Below, one piece after another: positions 1 to 7,003 of a DNA stretch of 13,118 bases. The position numbers were made by a program, and so were the translations under genes. The stretch's first letter is position 1. The number at the start of each line of letters is the position of its first letter. Source of the stretch: Candidatus Latescibacterota bacterium (GTDB lineage Bacteria; Krumholzibacteriota; Krumholzibacteriia; Krumholzibacteriales; WJIX01); the NCBI GenBank assembly GCA_030643145.1, contig DAOWMJ010000032.1:1-13118 (forward strand), written 5' to 3'. A model generated the notes under the pieces. It worked only from the letters and a program-made list of their open reading frames with translations, was not told the DNA's origin and searched no databases.

Positions 1-147
1 GTCGAACCGCCAACCTTCACCCTTTTTGTTAACAATCCTTCCTATTTCCCTCGAACTTATAGACGTTATATTAATAATCAGTTAAGAAAAGTGTTTACCT
101 TTGAAGGAACAGCTGTTAGAATATTTTTCAGGGCAAGGGAGCACTAA
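1..147 (+). CDS. der: Ribosome-assembly GTPase Der (EngA), C-terminal end only
   Basis: Frame 1 is open from the left edge to a TAA at 145-147 and gives the last 48 residues of Der, a tandem-G-domain GTPase needed for 50S ribosome maturation. The visible part is the end of the KH-like domain. It starts VEPPTFTLFVNNP, continues through YRRYINNQLRKVFTFEGTAV and ends RIFFRAREH, matching the family's usual ending (PPTF.LFVN, then Y.RYLEN.IR..F.FEGTPIR..FR). Both G domains lie outside the window. The stop is one base before the ATG of plsY, so the two genes are probably co-transcribed, an arrangement also seen in other bacteria. Identification rests on this tail only, but the match is distinctive. 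Confidence 0.9.
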   Translation, partial: VEPPTFTLFVNNPSYFPRTYRRYINNQLRKVFTFEGTAVRIFFRAREH

Positions 148-148
148 T

Positions 149-763
149 ATGGAGCTGTTTAGAAATATAGTAGTAGTTTCACTCTCGAGTTATTTGCTCG
201 GAGCAATCCCTTCAAGTTTTATTATTGGAAAGATATTAAAAGGTATAGATCTAAGAGATCACGGAAGCGGAAATCTTGGTGCCGCGAATACATTCAGAAT
301 ACTTGGAGCGAAAGCAGCTATACCGGTTCTCATAATGGATATAGGAAAGGGTTTTCTCGCTGTTAAACTTGTTTCAATATTTGGTGTTGATAATAGTATT
401 TTTATCGCCTTTGCCGCACTCCTGGCTGTTCTAGGGCATAATTATTCAATTTTCGTCAGGTTTTCCGGAGGCAAGGGCGTAGGGACAACAACGGGAGTAT
501 TCCTCGCGATCACTCCTATTGCCGTCGCGATATGCCTTGTTATCTGGACCGTACTTCTTTTTTCAACTAGAATTGTGTCACTTGCAAGTATTACTGCAGC
601 TTCATTTTTACCCATCTCTCTGTTATTAATGCAATTTCTGTTCGGACTTGAAACAGATATAAGTGTTATTGTTCTTTCCATGATCGTGGCATTAGCCGTT
701 CTTTACAAACATAGATCAAACATCAAGAGACTTATGGTTGGTAAGGAAAAAAGGATATTTTAG
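149..763 (+). CDS. plsY: Acyl-phosphate:glycerol-3-phosphate acyltransferase PlsY
   Basis: Integral inner-membrane enzyme that moves an acyl chain from acyl-phosphate (made by PlsX) to sn-glycerol 3-phosphate, giving lysophosphatidic acid, the first step of phospholipid synthesis. The 204-residue product has the usual family length and several hydrophobic helices. All three signature motifs are visible: DLRDHGSGNLGAANTFR at about 35-50, GHNYSIFVRFSGGKGVGT at about 96-113, and KHRSNIKRL at about 187-195. I chose ATG 149 because AAGGGAG at 135-141 sits 7 bases before it. An in-frame TTG at 101 would lie inside der and add 16 residues with no family match. The stop codon abuts the start of gpsA, whose product supplies the acceptor substrate. 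Confidence 0.96.
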   Translation: MELFRNIVVVSLSSYLLGAIPSSFIIGKILKGIDLRDHGSGNLGAANTFRILGAKAAIPVLIMDIGKGFLAVKLVSIFGVDNSIFIAFAALLAVLGHNYSIFVRFSGGKGVGTTTGVFLAITPIAVAICLVIWTVLLFSTRIVSLASITAASFLPISLLLMQFLFGLETDISVIVLSMIVALAVLYKHRSNIKRLMVGKEKRIF

Positions 764-1804
764 ATGAATACAAAACGAAAGAGAAAAGAAAACAGAAAGA
801 AACAGATCACTGTTCTGGGTTCCGGCAGTTGGGGGACTACCCTTGCTATACTTCTTAATGACAAAGGTTATGACGTTACACTCTGGGAAAAATTTCCTAA
901 CCTGGCCGAAGCAATTAGAAGAGACCATGAAAACATACGGTTTCTTCCGGGAATTTCTATTCCGTGGTCAATTACTGTAACTTCTGATCTAAATAACGCG
1001 CTTAAAGATTCAAAATATATTGTGTTTGTAACGCCGAGTCATACCATTAGGAAAGTGGCTCGTCACGCCGCTTCTCAAGTCAATTATAATAAAAACGCAA
1101 TTATAATTGATGCGGCAAAGGGCCTTGAAAACAAAACTCTCTGCCGTATGAGCACTGTTCTTAATCAGGAACTTCCTCAGGACAAAAAATTAATAACCTG
1201 CCTACTCGGACCTAGCCATGCTGAAGAAGTCAGTAGAAAAATGCCGACATCTGTCGTTGTAGCGGGATTAAATCAATCTATCCTTGGAAAGATTCAAAAC
1301 CTATTTATGACTGCGAATTTTCGTGTCTATACAAACACCGATCTTATTGGCGTTGAGTTTGGTGTCGCTCTAAAAAATACTATAGCCATTGCTGCAGGGA
1401 TATGCGATGGACTCGGTTATGGCGATAACACTAAAGCCGCTCTTATTACAAGGGGGTTAGCGGAAATTAAACGACTTGCGTGCAAACTCGGCGCCAGGAA
1501 AGAGACATTCAGCGGTCTCTCCGGTGTAGGCGACTTGATTGCCACCTGTATGAGCAGACATAGCAGAAACCGTTATGTGGGAGAACAAATTGGTAAAGGT
1601 AAAAGCTTAAAATCAATCCTTGATGATATGGTAATGGTCGCGGAGGGTGTAAAAACTACAAAAGCTGCTGTAAGTTTGGCTTCAAAAAAGGGAATTGAAC
1701 TCCCAATCGCCGAACAGGTTTATAGCGTTCTTTTTCATAGGAAGAATCCTGAAAAGGCTATTATGGATTTAATGCTTAGAAAAGCAAAGAAGGAAATGTA
1801 TTGA
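764..1804 (+). CDS. gpsA: NAD(P)-dependent glycerol-3-phosphate dehydrogenase GpsA
   Basis: Cytoplasmic enzyme that reduces dihydroxyacetone phosphate to sn-glycerol 3-phosphate for phospholipid synthesis. The 346-residue product has the Rossmann nucleotide loop GSGSWGTTLA at 19-28, the LLGPSHAEEV segment at 148-156, the catalytic-lysine segment VALKNTIAIAAGICDGLGYG at 201-220 (K204), and the C-terminal substrate-site motifs DNTKAALITRGLAE and SGLSGVGDLIATC. The first 13 residues are a very basic extension (NTKRKRKENRKK) not typical of the family. No better start codon lies between it and the Rossmann strand, so I keep ATG 764. It follows plsY with no gap (TAG then ATG), which implies a translationally coupled pair making and using G3P. 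An AAGGA/AAAGGA stretch at 742-754 can serve as the ribosome-binding site. Confidence 0.96.
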   Translation: MNTKRKRKENRKKQITVLGSGSWGTTLAILLNDKGYDVTLWEKFPNLAEAIRRDHENIRFLPGISIPWSITVTSDLNNALKDSKYIVFVTPSHTIRKVARHAASQVNYNKNAIIIDAAKGLENKTLCRMSTVLNQELPQDKKLITCLLGPSHAEEVSRKMPTSVVVAGLNQSILGKIQNLFMTANFRVYTNTDLIGVEFGVALKNTIAIAAGICDGLGYGDNTKAALITRGLAEIKRLACKLGARKETFSGLSGVGDLIATCMSRHSRNRYVGEQIGKGKSLKSILDDMVMVAEGVKTTKAAVSLASKKGIELPIAEQVYSVLFHRKNPEKAIMDLMLRKAKKEMY

Positions 1805-1853
1805 GAAGACAAGTAGCAATTTTAGAAAACCAGAAATAAGGAATAAAATCAAT

Positions 1854-2219
1854 ATGAGAAAAACCAGCACAAAATTGTACTATTCGATAGGAGAGGTTAC
1901 TGAACTTGTAGGTGTGAAGGCCCATGTTCTTCGTTACTGGGAATCACAGTTTCCTGTTCTTAAGCCGAGGAGGGGCAATGCTGGAAACCGAACATACAAA
2001 ATCAGAGACATCAAATATTTGCTCAGTATAAGAAAACTTCTTCATGAAAACGGATTTACAATCTCCGGCGCGAAAAAGAAATTCAAAGAATCGGGTAACA
2101 ATCCGGATACTTTAATACAGCAGCTGAATATTCCTTTTTCTGATCCCCAAAACCGCAAAACACTAATTGCGGTTAAAAAGGAACTTTCCGAATTAAAAAA
2201 AATCATCGACGAGTTGTAG
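1854..2219 (+). CDS. MerR-family transcriptional regulator (short, HTH plus coiled coil)
   Basis: A 121-residue protein with an N-terminal MerR winged helix-turn-helix: YYSIGEVTELVGVKAHVLRY at 9-28, then WE and RGNAGNRTYKIRDIKYL with the typical arginine-rich wing and R-x-Y/Y-x-x-x-D pattern. A region rich in Lys and Leu follows (107-121, KKELSELKKIIDEL) and probably forms the antiparallel dimer helix. There is no cysteine anywhere in the protein, so metal or redox sensing as in MerR/SoxR is unlikely. No ligand domain follows. Similar short MerR proteins are common near housekeeping genes in deltaproteobacterial and FCB genomes, but their targets are largely unknown. It lies 49 bases after gpsA, with a weak, distant SD (AAGGA at 1837-1841). 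It could be read from the gpsA transcript. Family call is firm, role unknown. Confidence 0.88.
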   Translation: MRKTSTKLYYSIGEVTELVGVKAHVLRYWESQFPVLKPRRGNAGNRTYKIRDIKYLLSIRKLLHENGFTISGAKKKFKESGNNPDTLIQQLNIPFSDPQNRKTLIAVKKELSELKKIIDEL

Positions 2220-2336
2220 CCCTTTTATTTGTTCAAAGAGCAACAACTTAAATATAACGTTAATTTTTTCGAATTGCCGAATAAGATTTTTAGAATCCGG
2301 CGTGTTAGTTAACTTATGATCTATTAGAGATTTATC

Positions 2337-2365
2337 TTGTAATTATTCCTGGCAAAGGTTAAATT
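2337..2365 (+). promoter_or_regulatory. Candidate sigma-70 promoter of tRNA-Pro(GGG)
   Basis: TTGTAA at 2337-2342 and TAAATT at 2360-2365 are 17 bases apart. Each matches 4 of 6 consensus bases. Transcription would start a few bases before the tRNA 5' end at 2376. The placement is good but the boxes are only moderate. Confidence 0.4.
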
Positions 2366-2375
2366 ATTCTCGTGT

Positions 2376-2452
2376 CGGGGCGTGGCGCAGTCCGGTAGCG
2401 CACTTGCATGGGGGGCAAGGGGTCGCTGGTTCAAATCCAGTCGTCCCGACCA
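2376..2452 (+). tRNA. tRNA-Pro, anticodon GGG
   Basis: A 77-base cloverleaf. Acceptor CGGGGCG (2376-2382) pairs with CGTCCCG, with one G-U, and is followed by A73 and an encoded CCA (2450-2452). The anticodon stem CTTGC/GCAAG closes the 7-base loop ATGGGGG (2408-2414), so the anticodon at 2410-2412 is GGG, reading CCC (and CCU). G37 is present, as expected for proline tRNAs. The T arm is GCTGG TTCAAAT CCAGT-like with the invariant TTCAA. The unusual C1-G72 acceptor start is also a hallmark of bacterial tRNA-Pro. Confidence 0.97.
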
Positions 2453-2549
2453 TTTATTTATAGGTTCCAAACTTGAAACAGCAACATTTTTCTTCTAGCT
2501 AAAACATTAGAAATATTGATTTTTGGCTCCAATCAAGTAAGCAAATAAA

Positions 2550-3245
2550 ATGACAGAAATGATAGAATTGTACGAGAATATTGCTGTAATCGTACCCGCG
2601 TATAATGAATCGAAACAAATCTGCTCTGTTCTCAAGAGAATAAAAAAGCACATTCTAAGTAAAAATATTTTTGTTATAGACGATGGCTCAACAGACAATA
2701 CGGCAGATAAGTCTATAGATCTGGGTGTCAGAGTAATCAGACATGAAAAGAATTACGGGAAAGGGAGAGCGCTAATTACAGGTTTGTGTGAAATTCTGGA
2801 TTCGGATGATCTATCCGCTGTTATTACTCTTGACGGTGATGGACAGCATGATCCTCGCGATATTCCAGGCTTTGTTGAGAAATTCATCAAAACAGGCGCA
2901 GATATAGTAATCGGAAACAGAATGAATAACACAAAAGGTATGCCGCTGCTTCGAAGATTTACTAACAAAACCACTTCTCTGGTTGTCAGCGGTTTGACGG
3001 GATTAAAGATCCCGGACAGTCAATCCGGCTACAGGCTTCTTCGCACATCGCTTCTTTTAAATATGAATTTGAACAGCACTCACTTCGATACAGAAAGTGA
3101 AATCCTCCTGAGAGCCGGAAAAGCGGGAGCAAAAATATCTTCTGTTCCGATCAGAACGATCTATTCCAGTGAGAAAAGCAAAATTAATCCTCTTGTCGAC
3201 ACATTCAGGTTTTTATTTCTGGTTTTAAGAAGCCTTTTCTGGTAA
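2550..3245 (+). CDS. Family 2 glycosyltransferase (dolichyl/polyprenyl-phosphate sugar synthase-like)
   Basis: A 231-residue GT-A fold enzyme. Visible motifs are the nucleotide-binding start IAVIVPAYNES at 11-21, FVIDDGSTDNTAD at 41-53, the metal-binding stretch TLDGDGQHDP at 93-102 (D95, D97), and DSQSGYRLLR at 156-165 with acidic residues at E182-E184 as likely catalytic region. This arrangement is that of DPM1/DPG-synthase-like enzymes, which load a sugar from UDP- or GDP-sugar onto a polyprenyl phosphate at the inner face of the membrane. There is no C-terminal pair of TM helices, only a short hydrophobic end (FRFLFLVLRSLFW) that could touch the membrane. Donor and acceptor cannot be read from the sequence. 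It lies about 100 bases after tRNA-Pro and its SD is poor; ATG 2559 is an alternative start. Confidence 0.9.
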   Translation: MTEMIELYENIAVIVPAYNESKQICSVLKRIKKHILSKNIFVIDDGSTDNTADKSIDLGVRVIRHEKNYGKGRALITGLCEILDSDDLSAVITLDGDGQHDPRDIPGFVEKFIKTGADIVIGNRMNNTKGMPLLRRFTNKTTSLVVSGLTGLKIPDSQSGYRLLRTSLLLNMNLNSTHFDTESEILLRAGKAGAKISSVPIRTIYSSEKSKINPLVDTFRFLFLVLRSLFW

Positions 3246-3356
3246 ATTACAAACTCTATTCTTCATCCTAGAGAATATTGAATGAAACATTACAGAGTAA
3301 ACAGGAATATTAGCGATATTAATAAAGGATTTTTCGAGAATTAGAAACGGCGAAAA

Positions 3357-4124
3357 ATGAATGACGAGATAAATATTCTTATTACAAATGATGACGGAAT
3401 AAGAGCGTCTGGACTCAAGGCTCTTGCCGCTGTTCTGAATAATGTGGGAATTGTCACTGTAATCGCGCCTGAAGTTGAACAAAGCGCTTCCAGTCATGCG
3501 ATAACACTGAACAAGCCCCTCAGAGTGCACGAATACGGGAATTCATGGTTTAGTGTAACAGGTTCGCCGGCTGACTGTGTAATCATGGCTATATACGGTA
3601 TTATGGACAGAAGGCCTGATATTGTCGTATCCGGCATTAATCACGGCCCGAACATGGGAGAAGACATTATCTATTCAGGGACAGTCGCTGCAGCCATAGA
3701 GGGTTATATACTTGGAATAGATTCGATGGCGATTTCTGTATCATCCCGAAGTTGCCGGGATTTTGACGAAGCTTCCAGAATTTCAGCCTATCTAGTGAAA
3801 AGAATGATACAGAAAACCTCAGAACGCAAAATTCTTCTCAATATCAACATTCCATCTCAGAAAGACAACAAATTACAAGGTATTAAAATAACCGGACTCG
3901 GTTCGAGAGTTTACAATGATATGATAGTTAAAAAAGAGGATCCAAGAGGGAACAACTATTATTGGATAGGCGGGGGAAAGCCCGGCTGGAAAGATGAGGA
4001 GAATACAGATTTTCACGCGGTTAAGTCCGGGTTTGTCTCGGTTACTCCAATCACCCTGTCGATGACCGATTATGAAAGGATGCCGGAACTGGAAAAGTGG
4101 GATTTAAATACAAAGAAATTGTAA
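3357..4124 (+). CDS. surE: 5'-/3'-nucleotidase SurE
   Basis: Cytoplasmic, divalent-metal phosphatase acting on nucleoside monophosphates, with a stationary-phase or stress role where studied. The 255-residue length is normal. The metal-site residues are visible: ITNDDGI at 9-15 (N11, D12, D13), EQSASSHAIT at 41-50 (S43) and SGINHGPNMGEDIIYSGTVA at 92-111 (N95). VTGSPADCV at 67-75 is the usual substrate-pocket loop. No good SD precedes ATG 3357, though the protein clearly starts here, five residues before the first beta strand. The position, upstream of an M23 peptidase and an RpoS-like sigma factor, recalls surE-pcm-nlpD-rpoS in Proteobacteria; the isoaspartyl methyltransferase pcm is missing here. 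Confidence 0.95.
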   Translation: MNDEINILITNDDGIRASGLKALAAVLNNVGIVTVIAPEVEQSASSHAITLNKPLRVHEYGNSWFSVTGSPADCVIMAIYGIMDRRPDIVVSGINHGPNMGEDIIYSGTVAAAIEGYILGIDSMAISVSSRSCRDFDEASRISAYLVKRMIQKTSERKILLNINIPSQKDNKLQGIKITGLGSRVYNDMIVKKEDPRGNNYYWIGGGKPGWKDEENTDFHAVKSGFVSVTPITLSMTDYERMPELEKWDLNTKKL

Positions 4125-4266
4125 AAAATTAGTCCCTCTTTTTTCAAAATTTTGTTCAGGTTAGATAATATTCAAATATTCTTTTTGCGGGTGGCATCAT
4201 GATTGCGTATTAAGTAAAATAGAAATTTGAACTATTTTCAGTAAAAAGATAGACGGGTGTTGATAA

Positions 4267-4758
4267 TTGTATCCTATATTTCTTTCAATAACTAGAATTC
4301 CCGAGGAATTGATTGTTTTCTTTTTCGCTGCGCTCCCAATCTCGGAACTCCGCGGGGCTATTCCTTATGCTCTGTGGACCGCTGGAATGACCTGGCAGAA
4401 AGCGTATATTATTGCTGTTGTCGGCAATTTTATCCCTGTTATTCCCATATTACTTTTTCTTGGAGTGGTTTCCGAATGGCTTACAAGCCGTTTTAAAACC
4501 TTCGATCGTTTCTTTAGTTGGTTATTTGAAAGAACAAAAAGAAAAAGTAAATTAATAGAAAGGTTTGAAGCTATCGGGCTAATCCTCTTTGTTGCGATAC
4601 CTCTTCCTATAACAGGAGCTTGGACCGGATGTGTCGCCGCCTTTCTGTTTAAAATTCCTTTAAAACAGGCTATACCAGCTATTTCAGCGGGAATCCTTAT
4701 ATCCGGAATCATTGTAACACTAGCAAGCCTCGGGGCTATTTCTTTTTGGAGAATTTAA
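4267..4758 (+). CDS. COG2426-type small multidrug-export-like membrane protein
   Basis: A 163-residue integral membrane protein that looks like the COG2426 'small multi-drug export' family, a name based on annotation rather than good functional proof. Family-like features are the N-terminal helix with FAALPISELRGAIPYALW (about 20-37), a following hydrophobic helix (VVGNFIPVIPILLFLGVV), a charged cytoplasmic loop rich in Lys/Arg (FERTKRKSKLIERFE, about 87-101), FVAIPLPITGAWTGCVAAFL (about 108-127), and a final helix up to the C terminus. The start is TTG 4267, preceded by a purine-rich GACGGGTG at about 4251-4258; there is no ATG near the conserved N terminus. It lies between surE and tRNA-Pro(CGG), in the place held by pcm in Proteobacteria. 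Substrate unknown. Confidence 0.82.
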   Translation: MYPIFLSITRIPEELIVFFFAALPISELRGAIPYALWTAGMTWQKAYIIAVVGNFIPVIPILLFLGVVSEWLTSRFKTFDRFFSWLFERTKRKSKLIERFEAIGLILFVAIPLPITGAWTGCVAAFLFKIPLKQAIPAISAGILISGIIVTLASLGAISFWRI

Positions 4759-4796
4759 CTTCTAACACTGATTATATATTTTGTAGATGAATTTGT

Positions 4797-4825
4797 TTGA
4801 GTTAGAGAATTAAAACTGATATGAT
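4797..4825 (+). promoter_or_regulatory. Probable sigma-70 promoter of tRNA-Pro(CGG)
   Basis: TTGAGT (4797-4802) and TATGAT (4820-4825, 5 of 6 consensus) are separated by exactly 17 bases. The expected start point is about 4832, some 7 bases before the tRNA. This is one of the two best promoter matches in the window. Confidence 0.6.
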
Positions 4826-4838
4826 TAAAAATGGAAAT

Positions 4839-4915
4839 CGGGGCGTAGCGCAGCTCGGTAGCGCGCCTGCTTCGGGAGTAGGAGGTCGCTGGTTCAAATC
4901 CAGTCGCCCCGACCA
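4839..4915 (+). tRNA. tRNA-Pro, anticodon CGG
   Basis: A 77-base cloverleaf. Acceptor CGGGGCG/CGCCCCG is fully paired, then A73 and an encoded CCA (4913-4915). The anticodon stem CCTGC/GTAGG (one G-U) closes the loop TTCGGGA at 4871-4877, so the anticodon at 4873-4875 is CGG, reading CCG. D and T arms are nearly identical to those of the tRNA-Pro at 2376; by direct alignment 65 of 77 positions agree, including the whole T arm. The two are probably old paralogues. Confidence 0.97.
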
Positions 4916-5004
4916 TTGATATTGATTCTTGAATATATATGCACTGTTACGCGTATAGATTGTATACTTAACATTATTGAAAGATCAATGTCGCATAAAT
5001 AATT

Positions 5005-5565
5005 ATGTTTAATAATAGTTCAATAAAAAAATCAATATTTTTTATAAGTACAGGGATAATTCTATATTCCGCATGTTCCGAGACTCCAATTTACCATGGC
5101 AAACGTGCTAAAACGGGTGATTACGAACGAAGTTTCAAAAAGAAACAACCTTTACTTCAGATCGATACTATTTTTTTCCCTCCTGTTAAGAACTATCACA
5201 GAAACAAGATTACAAGTGCTTTCGGAATTAGAAACGACCCAAAATATAAATTCAAAGAGCTTCATACAGGAATCGACATAGACACAAGAATTGGTGAACC
5301 TGTAATTGCTTCAGCTCCGGGGAAAATCGTTTTCGCTGGAAGAAAAAGTGGATACGGAAAGGTAATAATCATTGATCACGGGAAACGAATTCATACAGTT
5401 TACGCTCATCTCTCCTCAATATTATGCCGAAAGGACGATTACGTTATAAGGGGAGAAACAATAGGCAATGCCGGAAAGAGTGGAAACGCGACAGGTTCAC
5501 ATCTCCATTTTGAAATTCGTAAATCTGGAAAAGCTATAAATCCGATTTTGTATATAAATATTTAA
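5005..5565 (+). CDS. M23-family (LytM/NlpD-like) metallopeptidase, probable envelope protein
   Basis: A 186-residue protein with an N-terminal export signal (KK then hydrophobic 10-22) and Cys24 in LYSAC. That could be a lipobox, though Tyr at -3 is atypical, so lipidation is uncertain. Residues 65-186 form a compact M23 domain. The zinc and catalytic residues are all present: HTGID (H87, D91), YAH (H135) and SHLHFE (H166, H168). It is therefore likely an active peptidoglycan endopeptidase, unlike E. coli NlpD, whose M23 site is degenerate and which also has a LysM domain, absent here. The gene starts 89 bases after tRNA-Pro(CGG) and is followed after 21 bases by the sigma factor gene, matching the nlpD-rpoS order. 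No good SD precedes ATG 5005. An ORF at 5096-5281 in another frame is a shadow. Confidence 0.88.
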   Translation: MFNNSSIKKSIFFISTGIILYSACSETPIYHGKRAKTGDYERSFKKKQPLLQIDTIFFPPVKNYHRNKITSAFGIRNDPKYKFKELHTGIDIDTRIGEPVIASAPGKIVFAGRKSGYGKVIIIDHGKRIHTVYAHLSSILCRKDDYVIRGETIGNAGKSGNATGSHLHFEIRKSGKAINPILYINI

Positions 5566-5586
5566 CAGCAACTTCAGGACAATCTT

Positions 5587-6402
5587 ATGAAAAAAACAAC
5601 AAATGCAGAGGACTTTCAAAAAAGATATTTCCTTGAAATAGGCAAATATCCACAGCTAACAAAAGAAGAAGAGATTGATTTAGCTAGAAAAGCCAGGAAA
5701 GGCGACGAAAAAGCCAAGAAGAAACTAATTATGTGCAATCTGAGATTGGTAATAAGCATTGCCAAATCCTACGCCACACATAATATTTCCTTCCTCGATC
5801 TTATAGAAGAGGGGAATATGGGTCTTATCAAGGCGGTTGACCGTTTTGATCCGGAACGGGGGTTCCGCTTCAGCACATATTCTTCCTGGTGGATAAAACA
5901 GTCAATTTCCCGAACAGTCTCAAACTACTCTCGCACAATCAAAATACCTATCCATATATTAAAATTGATCAGCCGCTACTACGAGCTGAAAAACAATAGA
6001 GATAACCTGGATGTTGACGAACAAATCGAACAGCTTGGAATATCCAGGAAAAGATTTGTAATGCTCGAAGAACTTATCAGGAACATAAAAGCACTTGATA
6101 TGTCAAGCAGCCTCGATATGTACAATCAACTTGCGGACAACATTCAGGTTGAGAATGATGAAAATCCAGAAACGTTCATCCTTCGACAATTGGAAAACGA
6201 AGAACTCGCGAAACTTATCGAGAGACTTTCAGCAAGAGAGCAGTACATATTAAAGATTCGATATGGTTTTATGGATGGATCACCGCATACATTGGCCAAC
6301 ATTGGAAACTCATTAAACCTATCAAGAGAACGAGTGAGACAAGTTGAAAAGAGGGCATTACGCAAACTGAAATTGCTGATCGAATCAGAAAATAAATTAT
6401 AG
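5587..6402 (+). CDS. Sigma-70 family factor, RpoS/group 2-like
   Basis: A 271-residue sigma factor with regions 1.2 to 4 and no region 1.1. Region 1.2 is at about 12-45 (FLEIGKYPQLTKEEEIDLA). Region 2 is at about 46-116 (NLRLVISIAKSY, then LDLIEEGNMGLIKAVDRFDP and FRFSTYSSWWIKQSISR), covering the core-binding and -10 recognition parts. Region 3 begins at RTIKIPIHILK. Region 4 has LSAREQYILKIRYG and the -35 helix-turn-helix TLANIGNSLNLSRERVRQVE. The product is shorter than housekeeping RpoD and closest in plan to RpoS or other group 2 factors, so I infer a stress or stationary-phase role. Its place behind an M23 peptidase gene and in the surE neighbourhood supports this. AGGAC at 5576-5580 is 6 bases before ATG 5587. 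Naming it rpoS would need a phylogeny. Confidence 0.93.
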   Translation: MKKTTNAEDFQKRYFLEIGKYPQLTKEEEIDLARKARKGDEKAKKKLIMCNLRLVISIAKSYATHNISFLDLIEEGNMGLIKAVDRFDPERGFRFSTYSSWWIKQSISRTVSNYSRTIKIPIHILKLISRYYELKNNRDNLDVDEQIEQLGISRKRFVMLEELIRNIKALDMSSSLDMYNQLADNIQVENDENPETFILRQLENEELAKLIERLSAREQYILKIRYGFMDGSPHTLANIGNSLNLSRERVRQVEKRALRKLKLLIESENKL

Positions 6403-6416
6403 GAGGAAAGACATAG

Positions 6417-6935
6417 ATGTGTGACAAAATCAAAAATGCAATCCGGAATATTTCAGATTTTCCTTTAGAAGGAATTTTATACAGGGATATTACACCAATA
6501 CTTCTTTCTTCGGATATTTTCAGGGAGTCATGTGACAGGATTTATCACAGATATTCAGACCGGAAAATAGACAAAATTGCCGCTATAGAATCAAGAGGTT
6601 TTATATTCGGCTCCGTCTTGGCCTACAAACTGAAAAAGGGATTAATACCGATTAGAAAACAGGGGAAATTACCCTCTGAAACAATAAAAGAGAGCTATTC
6701 ACTTGAATATGGAAGAGAAACCCTCGAGATGCACATCGATTCAGTTAAATCAGGGGACAATATACTTATTATTGATGATCTGCTCGCGACAGGAGGAACC
6801 TCGGAAGCTTCATGTAAAATGATCGAAAAGCTGGGAGGGAGAGTGGAAGAACTTTGTTTCCTTATAGAACTTTCCGATTTAAATGGGAGAAAAAGGCTTG
6901 ATGGAAGATCGGTATTCTCATTAGTCACATACTAA
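6417..6935 (+). CDS. apt: Adenine phosphoribosyltransferase Apt
   Basis: Cytoplasmic purine-salvage enzyme that joins adenine and PRPP to give AMP and pyrophosphate. The 172-residue length is typical. It starts with the family's FPLEGILYRDITPIL at 15-29, has AAIESRGFIFG at 55-65 (adenine-site segment), PIRKQGKLP at 78-86, and the PRPP-binding loop ILIIDDLLATGGTSEA at 116-131 with its two acidic residues. The start is firm: AGGAGG at 6402-6407 gives a strong SD nine bases before ATG 6417. It follows the sigma-factor gene by 14 bases, so the two very likely share a transcript. The pairing may link adenine salvage to the same growth phase, but that is inference. Confidence 0.95.
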   Translation: MCDKIKNAIRNISDFPLEGILYRDITPILLSSDIFRESCDRIYHRYSDRKIDKIAAIESRGFIFGSVLAYKLKKGLIPIRKQGKLPSETIKESYSLEYGRETLEMHIDSVKSGDNILIIDDLLATGGTSEASCKMIEKLGGRVEELCFLIELSDLNGRKRLDGRSVFSLVTY

Positions 6936-6966
6936 ACAATTTTATTTGCCATTGCGTTGTTAAATC

Positions 6967-6995
6967 ATTACAATATTATAACTATTTATTATTAA
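6967..6995 (+). promoter_or_regulatory. Weak candidate promoter of tRNA-Arg(CCT)
   Basis: ATTACA (6967-6972) and TATTAA (6990-6995) are 17 bases apart, each matching 4 of 6 consensus bases. The implied start is about 7002, right at the tRNA 5' end. The whole gap is AT-rich, so this may be chance; read-through from apt is an alternative. Confidence 0.28.
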
Positions 6996-7003
6996 CACTA
7001 GAT

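Noticed and set aside
5587..6402. Housekeeping sigma factor RpoD
   Set aside because: Only 271 residues, no region 1.1 or long non-conserved insert; the plan fits a group 2 factor.
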